Of a stretch of DNA of 64,000 nt, positions 1 to 9,680 are shown one piece after another. Location of the stretch: positions 19,132,477 through 19,196,476 of the forward strand of contig NC_023753.2 in NCBI RefSeq assembly GCF_000499845.2, read 5' to 3'. Numbering within the stretch: position 1 is the first letter of the stretch; the number at the start of each line of letters is the position of its first letter. This DNA is from Phaseolus vulgaris. Lineage: Eukaryota; Streptophyta; Magnoliopsida; Fabales; Fabaceae. The notes beneath the pieces are model-generated. The model was given only the letters and a program-made list of their open reading frames with translations. It searched no databases and was not told where the DNA came from. The position numbers and the translations under genes are program-made.

Positions 1-1166
1 GCACGTCAGAGCCAAGTGGAGACGTCGGAGATGGGCTAGAAGCACCTTCAGCAGTGACTGGAGGCGGCGGTGTCGGAGCCGGCGGGAGAATCGGATTGGC
101 AGCAGGGCTGGAGGAGACGCCTGCCTTGGCGGCACGAGCCTCCTTCAGTGCTTTCGCCAACATCATTCTTTTGGAAACGCCCATCACCGATCCTACACCA
201 AGGCAGACCAAACAACAAGGATTAGTACTAAAACAGCTATGCGAATTCACGATACGCGAAGAGACGTGAAATGCAAGTAACATGGTACAAGTGTAAAACA
301 AGCATAATAGTATGGGGAAACAAATGCTCGATAGCAGGCTGTTCATAGCAAGAAAGATGAGGAGAGAGCCCCTTACCAAAATAGGTGGTCAGGGCGTGGG
401 CATTGTACTCGCTAGCGACCAGCTTCAAGGTATCAAAGACGATCCCCAACCCCGCCAAGGCTTTGCTTACCTCCCTATCGGCGGGGGATAGCTCTTCCAG
501 GGTTTTGGCCTTGAGCAATTTGGGGCGTTCCGTCCAGTAAAGGGGGAAGCCATCCAAAGCTGTGGGATCATGCTTGGCGCAGCACACCCTGAAGAACTTC
601 CCTTTCCAGTTCTTGTAAGAACTCTGGAAGAGGGAGAGGAGGATCCTGCCAGCGATCCCGGAAAAGCTTACCCAGAAGATTTTCCCCTGTTTTTTCACCT
701 CAAAAAAATGCAGGAAGACATCTACGGAAGGAGGAATGCCCAGGTATCCACAAAGAATTTGAAAGCCCCTCACAAATGCCCAGCTGTTGGGATGAAGCTG
801 GGCGGGGGCAGTGTTGATTTCAGTAAGAAGCTCCCGTTCGAAGGGAGTGAACGGGAGACGCACTCCTACGCGCTTGAACACGGTCTAGTACATGAAGAAG
901 AAGGGTTTCCCCTTTCTAGGTCTGTCGTCCAAACAAACAGGTTCCCCAGGCCTGCCGGGACGGACGGATATGTGGGCGTCGTGTGTGCGGCAGAAGGCGT
1001 TAAAGTTGTACAAATGGGGATCCCCCCGGTGAGCTTCCAGGTCCTGGAAGGAAGTCAGGCTGGTGCACTCACTCAGGAGCTCATCGGAGGCCCAGGGGTA
1101 GAAGGCTCTGTAGTTGGACTTGGGGGTCGTAGGGGAAGAATCAGGCTCCGCGTTCGCGCGCGTCAT
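1..1166 (-). pseudogene. Antisense ORF (aORF) of element A, Transposase_28-like, 5' two thirds, one stop
   Basis: This gene is antisense to element A. Exon 1 runs 1166 to 377 and exon 2 from 192 past the window edge, around a 184-bp GT-AG intron (193-376). The protein starts MTRANAEPDSSPTTPK and passes through a YPWAS motif. It then enters the domain typical of Pfam Transposase_28 ('putative gypsy type transposon'), with conserved blocks such as QLHPNSWAFVRGFQ, VDVFLHFFE and GFPLYW. An in-frame TAG at 885-887, right after FFFMY, breaks exon 1; otherwise the frame is open, so this is a young lesion. Exon 2 encodes an Ala/Pro-rich segment after MGVSKRMMLAKALKEA. The intron has the same place and phase as in the copies of B, C and I. 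Biochemical function is unknown. Confidence 0.75.
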
Positions 1167-1895
1167 GGTGAAAATAGATAGCTGGAGAAAGAAGAGAGGA
1201 AAAAGGGTTTAGCAAGTTTAGCCATGGCAAGAAGGGGAAAGAACCCCAGGAAGCGTCACCCACGCGAGAAAAATCAGAGGAGGAAGAAGAAGCGGAGAAA
1301 TGCAGTAATACGTGAATAACAACAGTCCCAGGCAGTTCAATAAATCAATCTAATGCGACGAAGGGAAAAGGTCGTGAGTATCCGAGATCATACCTTTGCT
1401 ATTGGAATGGAGGCAGCAGAAGGGCATAGGAAGGAGAGAATCGCAGTTGCAGAGAAAAAAGGTTTTCGAAGGCGATGAACAGTGCGGAGTTGCAGAGCGA
1501 ATGAATGTAACAGTAGGGTGAGCGCGGGGTTTGGAGTAACTTAAACGTTACATTTCGCAACTCAAGAGGCGCTAACCTAGGGCCGTGGGATCGTGCCACG
1601 CGTCAGAGGATCAATTGCTCAAGAGAAGCGCGAAGGTCTCTAAAGGAGGTCCACGCGATGGGCCACGTGGCGCGCGATAAAGGGTAGCCCAAAAGGTGTA
1701 ATCATCCCCATCGCAGGGAATGTCCAATCGGTCATTAAGAATACCCCTGTGGTTCAGATAATGTCGCGTCAGTAATTCGAAAATTTGCTGAGTCAGCAGA
1801 GAATGACACGTCATCAAGAAAGCACGTGGATGGCGGGGGCAAGGCTTTAGTCTTTGCGCTGAAGACAAGTCTTCGGCTTAAGACTGGGGGGCTTG
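1..1895 (+). mobile_element. Element A: 3' internal part of a plus-strand Tat-type Ty3/gypsy retrotransposon
   Basis: The internal DNA carries an antisense ORF reading leftward. It ends in a purine-rich tract (1881-1892, G-rich) directly before an LTR starting TGTACC at 1896, the expected polypurine tract to 3' LTR junction of a plus-strand element. Gag-pol and the 5' LTR lie outside the window. The region between the aORF start (1166) and the polypurine tract is about 0.7 kb of untranslated sequence with no other gene visible. Together with the LTR at 1896-3212 it is inserted in element B, because homology to element C's aORF leader resumes just after 3212. Confidence 0.85.
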
Positions 1896-3212
1896 TGTAC
1901 CGTCCCGTATCAGGGCGTTGACTAAGTCAAGGTCAAAGTCAACAACAGGAAAGTCAAAGTCAGCTCGAGGTGTCGCCCAGATGTAGAGACGCCAAGAGGA
2001 AGCGTCGCCAAGGCAGGACGAGGCGTCGCCTAAGCGAAGGCGTCGCCTAGCTGAAGGCGTCGCCTAGGTGAAGGCGTCGCCTAGGTGAAGGCGTCGCCTA
2101 GGTGAAGGCGTCGCCCTGGTGAGGGCGTCGCCTAGGTGAAGGCGTCGCCCTGGTGAGGGCGTCGCCAGATTAAACAGTGTAAAAGCAAGGCAATTACGGT
2201 GTGGTTCCCCGATACCCATGGGTAGGAAAGACCATGGAGGGAGCGACGTCGTGGGAAAGCCTCAGGTCCCGATATCGCGGGAAAGTAATAAAGAGAAAGA
2301 AAAGGTGGCTCCAAGGCCATAGTAATAGTACCAGTGAAGGGCAGCCTGACTCGCGAAGTACCCCTGCCGCCCCAGAGACGCCTTCGGGACAGATACGACC
2401 CAAGAGGAAGGTCACGCCCAGGATAACCGGGTGCAGGGTGTGAGAGGAAGGCAGATACGCTCTCAGAGTAAGTGGCTAGATACTTGGGGGCATGAGTTGG
2501 CACCCAAAAAGCCACCCCTAGCGCAGTAGCACTCCCAAGCAGGAGGACCCACACGTAGAAACGTCCCCAGATGGGCAGAAACGCCCCCGGATGGGGTCAA
2601 AGCGTCGTGAGGCCCTCCACGTGTAGGACAGCAATGCCGGAATAGAAACACCCTCTAGTCAGGTGCCAGGTAATTAAAGATATTCAATACAGTTTCCCTT
2701 TTTGGCATTCAGGTACTATTATGGCTCCCGAGCGTTTCAACGTCTTAAATGCGCTACGTTTCATAATTAAGCGCTTTAATGAGTGCGTTACGTTTGAGTT
2801 TAAAAGCGCTTTAAGGCGCTTTAAATGCTGGGGCAGTTTAAATAGCGCGGAGGATGTCGGAAAAAGGGTTGGGACCTTTGGCAAATTTAGGAGAAACTCT
2901 CCGGTTGCTTGCCCGTGCTTTAGGATTACGTACAAGTGACTGGAGAATATTTTTGCCTGAAGGAGACAACACACACACATATACACAGTTCCTTTACCAC
3001 CCTTCAGAGTGCCACACGCGGTGCTCAGATACGTGGGTGGACAGTTTTTTGGTGTTTCTTGCTGGCTGACTTGAGCGTCGGAGTGCAAACGGCCGCTAGG
3101 GCGCCTCTTTGTCCTCTTTTTTGCAGGAAATTTGCAGGCGTTCAGTGGGAAGGAGTCCTTAGCTGACGACTGAGGCCACGCACGAAGACGTCCCGGTCAA
3201 CCGGACGGAACA
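1896..3212 (+). mobile_element. 3' LTR of element A (1317 bp)
   Basis: It begins TGTACCGTCCCG and ends CCGGACGGAACA (TG..CA), preceded by a polypurine tract. It is the same family as the solo LTR at 13923-15139. It contains an 18-bp minisatellite near its 5' end and, at 3068-3105, the U5 block shared by all Tat LTRs in the window. The block is followed by a T-rich run ending in TTTGCAGG. The TSD partner lies outside the window; the right flank is AGACT (3213-3217). Confidence 0.85.
2021..2166 (+). repeat. 18-bp GC-rich minisatellite in LTR A
   Basis: About eight head-to-tail units of the type GAAGGCGTCGCCTAGGTG, some as GAGGGCGTCGCCCTGGTG. Looser copies extend upstream to about 1970. The related solo LTR at 13923 has a more degraded version (about 13990-14155). 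Confidence 0.9.
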
Positions 3213-3234
3213 AGACTCTTGCGATCATTCAAAG

Positions 3235-3499
3235 GTATGGTTTTTCTTCTTCTTTGGTCCACTTAGGTTACTTTTACCGATTGCATTCATCTTTCTCGTT
3301 ATCATGCATTCATCTTCTCTGTTTTCCCTCTCTCGACCCGCGCTAGGGTTTTTCGCGTTTTTGCTCTGATTTCTGCTTCTCCTTCTTCCTCTTTTCACCT
3401 GGGCATTTCTTTCTCCTTCCCCTTCTCTGTTTTCACCGAACCATTCATCATTCCCTCTTCTTCCATTCATTCTGACTTTTCGTTTTTCCTCCATTGCAG
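3235..3499 (+). other. Predicted 5'UTR intron of the element B aORF
   Basis: A donor (AAAG|GTATGG) and a pyrimidine-rich stretch ending in TTGCAG flank about 265 bp just upstream of the aORF ATG at 3510. Element C keeps the same arrangement at 52222-52486. Conservation of both sites supports a real, spliced antisense transcript; this is inferred without RNA data. Confidence 0.55.
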
Positions 3500-3509
3500 C
3501 TATCTCGCG

Positions 3510-6500
3510 ATGGCTCGCTTGAAACAAACCGCTCGCATTATTGCCTCGTCTTCTGGTGCACAGCCTTCCGCAAGTGCGCCAGCTCCACCACCACCCGTTG
3601 CAACCTCCTACCATGACAACACCAGGGTCTACGACTGGGCCCCCCTGGCGTTGCTTGCCGAAACCTCCACTCTACTACCCTAGGGCCACCTCACATCCCT
3701 GCTGAGCAACAATCCCGATGAGCCCTCCTGTGCCATCGACAGAGAAAACGACTTTAACATCCAAATCCGCATTCCTCCTCGAGGGATGCCCATCTGCGCG
3801 GACGATAGGGCCACCAATGGGGTGCCCTTCGTCTTCGTCTACTCTGCCATCTTCAAAAGGTTGAAGCTACGCCTGCCATTCACCTTTTTTGAGAAGGAGC
3901 TGATGATGGAGTTGAACGTCGCGCCCTGCCAACTCCATCCAAATGCCTGGGCTTTCATCCGGGCATTTGAAATTCTCTGCAACTACTTCGGACATAACGC
4001 CTCCGTGGACGTGTTCCTCTATTTCTTCGAGGCGAAGAACCCTGGGGACAGGTCTTGGGTTAGTCTGAACGGGGTTGCTGGACGGGTGCTCTTGGGCCTG
4101 TATCAGCAATCCTTCAAGGATTGGAAGGGCAGGTTCTACATGATATCTGCCACCCCACAAAGTCCAACGTTGCTCGAGGGGTACCCCCTCTACTGGGTTC
4201 CTGCGGTTGAGTTCAAGAAACCCCGGGACCTTGAAGCCGTGGCCCCCTACGAGCGCGAGCTATGTGGGCTGTTCTTGGGGGCCAAGTACAACTCTGCACG
4301 CTTCATCAAACATGAGTTCGATGTGTTGGCCCTGAAAAAATACATAGGTAGCTCTTCTTCTTCCACCTCTTAGGATACTTGCACATTCTCATGCATGATT
4401 GCGTGCATTTTGACTTACTTGCATAACTAGGCCATCTAACTCTTCTTTTTCCTTTCGATGTAGATTCCATGTCAGCGAAGGATAGGAGGAAAGCTTTGCT
4501 GGAGCTCGCCAAACTCCGGGGGGCCAAAGGGACTGGCTCCTCTTCTTCCACCACCGAGCCTATTGCAGCCCCTCCTCTCTCGGTCGCGCCAGCTGATGGC
4601 CCCGAGCAAGGAAGGAAAAGAAGGAAGCTGGTGAAGGCCTTTCCTTCATCTGCTGCTGCTGCTCCCTCAACAGAAGAGGAGAGTTCTGGCTCTCCTCTTG
4701 TACACCGCAAGAGGAAATTGCCAGTGGTTGAGGGGGCCTCATCTCTTCAACCTGGGGAGATCGAGGTGGTGGAGGTAGAGGAAGGTTCACCCACTCCTCC
4801 CTTTACTCAACCTGCCCCAGTGCCTTCGTGCCTTCCCTCTCCCCGTCAACAACCCTCTCCAGCTCCTTGACCACCATTGATGAGAATCAAATAAAGGAGG
4901 TTTTTTATTAATGGAGGAAGAGGACATCCACCCTCACATTTGAAGTTCTTCCTTCTAGTCTTCTCAAAATTAAAAGAAGACATAAAATAAAGATGAAGCC
5001 CAAGCCCAAAGCCCAAGCCCAAGCCCAAGAAGGCCAAAGCCCAAAGAGCCCAAGTCCATCCCATGAGGGGCAAGGCCAAGCTTTGAAATACTCTTGTATT
5101 GTTTTAGGAGGTGTGGTTATTAAATAAAGGTGTGTGAAAATGTAAAATAAAGTCACATTGTCCATGTGACTTAGGAGAGTGGTGTAGGTGTAGTTTTTAG
5201 GAGGTGTCATAGTAGAAAAAGGTCACACCTCCCATGTGACTTGTTTTTGGTGGGAATTTCAAATGAGTTTTATTTGAAATTTCCCACCTATTTTTCAGCA
5301 CCTCTAGGCTATAAATAAAGGTGCTTAGCTTGTACAATGGAGAATTGAAATTAGAGAAAAGAAACTATACTCAATTTTTGAGTGAGCATTGGAGAGCTTT
5401 TGAGCCTTCTTCTCTAGTCTTATCTTGAAGGATCCATGGTGTCCTCAAGTGGCGGCAGCACACTCATCTAGGAGCAACCATCCTTCTAGTGGCGTGATCA
5501 CTCACCTTCTCTTCCATCTCCATAAGCTTTTCTCTTCTCCTTCCTTCCTACTCTTTCAATTGTTCATGTTTAGCTTGTGTTCTTGAGTTTTGGTTTGGTT
5601 ATCTTTCATTTTCCAGCAGCTGTTCGTATTCTTTTCTGTTTTGGTTCGGTGCATTTTAATTTCCAGCACTTCTATTTCAGTTTGCTTATCTTTTGTTCCA
5701 TTTTGTTCGGTTCAATTTGACTATAATTGGAACTTCCATATGAGTTTGGAATTGGTGCTAGTTTTTGGAGAGTTCTTGACTTAGAACAATGATCCAGTTC
5801 TAAGAAAAAGTGCCTAACTATTGTCCAACTCAAGTTGATTCCTAAGAAGGTTAAGAACCTTTCTCTATGTGGCTATTGGAATGGAGCGGAGATGAGGTGG
5901 ACATGCACCTGGCTAGGCAGATGGTGCTCTCTTTGGAGTTTTCCACCCAACAACGCAAGCAACTAGCCCTGGAGAAGAGGGTAAAGGAGCTTGAGCATGA
6001 CCAGGAGTCACTGCAAAGTTACTTCGAAGCTGCCCAAGGGTCCGTAGATCTGATGCGGGGCATGGTGGAAAAAGCTAGGAGGGAGTACCTAGCGCAGGTC
6101 CAAGAGACCATCAAGACTGATATCTTGATGGGGCAAGCCGTCAACTCACTGGACTGCGAGGTGGTGCAGCTGCGGGCCGAGACTTCCTCCCTACGCCAAT
6201 TGAACTCTCAATTAGTGGGGGAGCTCGAGTCCACCAAGGAAGCGACCGCTACTGGGGAGAAGAAACTTGAGGAGGTGGTGGGCAAACTGTCTGAAGCCAA
6301 GGGCCAATTGGAAGAAGCTGCCTCTTCCCTTGTTGCCCTTACCACCGAGAAAAATGCTGCGGAGGCCTCAAAGCAAAAACTGGAGGCTGAGAAAGCCGAT
6401 CTTATGAACGTGGGTGCTGATGCCCTTACTGACGGGTTCGAGCTGGCGCTCGAGCAGTTCCAATGCGTTCTCCCAAATTTGGACCTCTCGCAATTCAGCA

Positions 6501-6544
6501 TTTATCACGAAGTGGTAGATGGAAAGCTCACCCCTCCTCCTTGA
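3510..6544 (+). pseudogene. aORF of element B (Transposase_28-like domain plus coiled coil), interrupted by an LTR
   Basis: It starts at ATG 3510 with MARLKQTARIIASSSG, close to the histone H3 tail, followed by a Pro-rich linker. An in-frame TAG at 3681-3683 breaks it. The Transposase_28-like domain (about 3786-4347) includes LRLPFTFFEKELMMELNVAP, VDVFLYFFEAKNPGDRSW and GYPLYWVP. A 116-bp phase-1 intron (4348-4463) follows. Exon 2 opens with MSAKDRRKALLELAKLRG, then a basic RKRRKLVK patch (NLS-like) and an acidic hydrophobic IEVVEVEEG stretch (SUMO-interacting-like). An LTR (about 4878-5886) splits exon 2 and replaces roughly 185 bp. The last part (about 5900-6544) is a long heptad-rich coiled coil ending TPPP. 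It is antisense to B's gag-pol. Confidence 0.8.
4878..5886 (+). mobile_element. LTR copy inserted in B's aORF (same family as the solo LTR at 50297-63538)
   Basis: It begins TGATGAGAATCAAATAAAGG and has a TATA-type sequence (CTATAAATAAAGG, about 5309-5321). It aligns throughout with the reverse complement of the interrupted solo LTR at 50297-63538, including a shared TCTAGTCTTATCTTGA segment. It contains CCCAAG hexanucleotide repeats (about 4997-5052). The 3' border is uncertain and no TSD is visible. About 185 bp of aORF present in element C (about 53855-54040) are missing here, so a deletion accompanied or followed the insertion. Confidence 0.7.
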
Positions 6545-7443
6545 GCTCTTCTCTTTTTTGTAAATTTATACTTCTGCACAACTTTTTTAGTACTTGGAAT
6601 TTGTATAAAACTTGGTGTGAATACATACTCGTTTCAGCTATAAGCTCCTTCTCTTGTACTTTCTTGAACTTCACCTTTCTTTATGCACACGGCTAACTGT
6701 TAGCTAGCTTAGGTTTAGCGCGATCTTGTACTCTTTGATCTTGGCCTCTACTTTGATCGCGACTAACGTCTTCCTGAGCTTTGTCTTTAACAGCTCTTGT
6801 GCACTGCTTTGTACCACTAGCCAATCACAGACGACTCGTCAGTCGTCGTTCTTCGGTCTTCACTTAGCTTCTCTGTCGCTCTAGCGATGAGTGCATAAAG
6901 GACTTTGACATCGATCGCTCGAGGTGATGCCTCGTTTTGGGGAAAGAAAAGTGTTTCTCGCTAACCCCTCTTACCTTCCCCAAGGTCATCACCCTCTGGC
7001 GGATTGGGTCGTTCATTCCCTGCCTCACTCCTGGGGTGAGAAGGGTTTCAAACTAAGAGCCTTACTGGGCCAACATTGGTGTATGCCAAGTGGGTAAGGA
7101 CATTTGTCAAAATCTTTCCTTTCCCTCTCTTGGTCTTACTAGCACCCCTGGCTTTTCAAACCCTAGTCGCCTGCACTCACACCTGGGGTGAGGAAGACTT
7201 AGATCAGTGCCAGTACTCGCGCCTAGGGCGAGTAAGGCCTAACCGATCACCTGCACTTGCGCCTGGGGCACGGAGGATTTTAACTTTAATACTTGCGTAC
7301 ACTTGATATGCTGGAAATCTTTTCATTGGGTGGCCTCGTCAAAAACCCTCCTTAGGGAAAAGAGTGCCCCCTTGTCTGTTCAACTGTTTCCACTATATAC
7401 AAAGCATGTATCTTTAGCGCGAGAACGCAACTACTTTTACAAA
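6545..7443. other. Spacer between the convergent aORF and pol of element B
   Basis: About 0.9 kb of noncoding sequence between the 3' ends of the plus-strand aORF and the minus-strand pol. It has several degenerate short repeats of the type CTGCACTCRCRCCTGGGGTGAG (about 7165-7275). A segment near 7325-7373 (GGGTGGCCTCGTCAAAAACC...) is also kept in element C at 56309-56357. Both transcripts probably end here. Confidence 0.6.
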
Positions 7444-8063
7444 TTAACTGAAGTAAAATTTTAAGTGGGTGGCGTTCCAAGTTCTGGGGATTGCTCCTCC
7501 CTCCAGAGTCTCTAGCCGATAAGCTCCGTTCTCCAACGTCTCGACCACTCTGTACGGGCCTGTCCACTTTGGAGACAACTTGTTCTCCATCTCATTCTGA
7601 TGCGCCTTTCTCATCACCAGGTCACCTTCCTGGAAGCGCCTGAGCCTCACCTTAGAGTTGTGCTCTCTTGGCACATGCACCAATTCAAACTCGGTGAAGG
7701 ACGTCTTCAGGAGCTGTACATATTCCAGGTAGGCTGCCATCTGGGATCTTTTGCCTGGAACTCTCCTGTAACCTGCCCGGTGACTAGCAAAGAGTCGCTT
7801 TTAGCCAGCAGGTTTCTTGCTCCCATTTCTCTTGCTAGCAACATTCCTGCGATCAGGGCTTCATACTCCGCCTGATTGTTGCTAGCCTTGAAGGCAAAGC
7901 GGAGGGACTGCTCGATCAGTATCCCGTTTGGGCCATCCAAAATGACTCCAGCGCCGCTCCCCTGCTGATTAGAGGAGCCGTCCACCGATAACACCCATCG
8001 GAAATCTAAACCTTCTGCAGGTGTCGCGATCGACGACAGCTCGACCACAAAGTCCGCGAACAC
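7444..8063 (-). pseudogene. RNase H plus integrase C-terminus of element B, integrase core deleted
   Basis: The minus-strand reading shows an RNase H domain (VDGSSNQQGSGAGV, AFKASNNQAEYEALIAGM) from about 8063. A shift near 7740 is followed by MAAYLEYVQ. At about 7658-7662 the frame jumps from PREHN straight to SKVRLRRFQ, which in C lies at the integrase C-terminus. The HHCC and DDE regions, about 390 residues in C, are absent. The remaining tail (GDLVMRKAHQ, LSPKWTGPYRV, PRTWNATHLK) matches C to the stop. It cannot encode a working integrase. Confidence 0.85.
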
Positions 8064-8078
8064 CTGCCCCTTGATCCG

Positions 8079-9680
8079 TCATCGGGGCTCGTACTGAATG
8101 TCAAATTCTGACAATTCCACCGCCCACTTGACCATTCTTCCTGCTACGTCAGGTTTCTTCAGCACGTTTTGGATGGGCAGATCTGTCATTACCACCACTG
8201 TGAAGCTGTGGAAGTAATGCCTGAGTCTTCTTGCTGAAAATACCACCGCCAGGGCAGCCTTCTCGAGGGCCTGGTACCTTGTTTCAGGGCCTTGCAGTAC
8301 CTTACTCACGAAGTACACAGGCCTCTGGGCTTGATCTTGCTCTTGCACCAGGACTGAGCTGACTGCTCTCTCCGTCACAGCGAAATATAGACGAAGAGGG
8401 GTGCCTACCTGTGGTTTACACAAGACTGGTGGGCTTGCCAGATACTCCTTCAGCTTGATGAAGGCCTCCTCGCACTCCTGTGTCCAAAGGAATCTGCTGT
8501 TGCGCTTAAGACACTGGAAGTACGGATGACCTTTCTCCCCTCCAGCAGACATAAACCGGGATAAGGCTGCCAAGCGACTGGTGAGTTGTTGCACCTCCTT
8601 CACCGTCGTCGGGCTCCTCATTGCCACGATCGCTGCGCACTTCTCTGGGTTAGCTTCGATTCCCCGCTCTATTAAGAGGAAACCCAAGAACTTCCCAGCC
8701 TCCACGCCAAAAATACACTTCTCAGGGTTGAGCTTCAGCCTGTACTTGGCGATGGTGGTGAATAGTTCCTCCAGATCGACTGCATGGTGCTTCTTCTCTT
8801 GGGACGTGACCACCATGTCGTCTACATATGCATGTACATTCCTTCCCAGCATGGGCGAGAGCACCCTATCCATGAGTCGCTGGTAGGTAGCCCCTGCGTT
8901 CTTTAGTCCGAATGGCATGACCTTGTAACAATAGCAAGACCGTTCAGTCATGAACGTGGTCTTGTGTTCATCCATCGGGTGCATTTTGATCTGGTTGTAT
9001 CCTGAAAACGCATCCAAGAAGCTGAGCAGCTTCCCCCCTGACGCGCTATCCACTAGAGCATCTATACTGGGTAAGGGGTAAGAGTCTTTGGGGCATGCCT
9101 TGTTGAGGTCAGTGAAATCCACACACATCCTCCATTTGCCATTTCACTTCTGCACCAGCACCATGTTCGCTAGCCACTCTGGGTACTGGATCTCCCTGTG
9201 CCCTGCAGCAAGGAGCTTTTGCGCTTCGTCGTGGATCACCTTCCTCTTTTCCTCGTTGAATTTCCTTCTCCTCTGTCGCACAGGTCGAACCTTAGGATCC
9301 ATTGACAGACGATGGCAAAGGAAATCGGGGTCGATTCCTGGCATGTCGGACGCTGACCATGCAAAGGCACCCATGTGCTTCTCGATAACACCAACAATCA
9401 GCTTTCGCTCTTCTTCAACGAGGGATTCCCCCAACTTGAACTTTTTTCCCCTTATGTCCACTTCAACCCATCCTTCAGCTGGGTGAGGCCTTCTCTCACT
9501 GGCGATGACCGCCCTTGCGATCCCTGACTCACGAGGAGCGATCGCGCCTTCCTCTTCTTCTTCAACCTGAGCTACCTGGGAGCCCCCCACCATAGCGTTC
9601 TCCTTCCTCTTCGCGCACACCAGGCGGTGGTGTTGTGGTGACGTGACATACGCTTCTCTTCTGCTTGAGGCTGTTCTCAT
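8079..9680 (-). pseudogene. Reverse transcriptase region of element B
   Basis: This continues pol after a frameshift near 9600-9680. It starts with a post-protease linker and primer-binding residues, then RT blocks CVDFTDLNKACPKDSYPLP, SFLDAFSGYNQIKM, MPFGLKNAGATYQRLMD and the catalytic YVDDMVV (the YXDD box). A connection and the start of RNase H (EEAFIKLKEYLASPPVLCKP) follow. A TGA (minus strand, at 9144-9146, after VLVQK) and a stop near 8078 break the frame. The residues mark the Tat lineage of Ty3/gypsy. Function is lost through the stops. Confidence 0.85.

Noticed and set aside
570..1181. 203-codon plus-strand ORF
   Set aside because: It is the complement of the aORF of element A, which has domain conservation on the minus strand.
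2021..2166. CRISPR-like array
   Set aside because: Units are contiguous without unique spacers, in a plant LTR.
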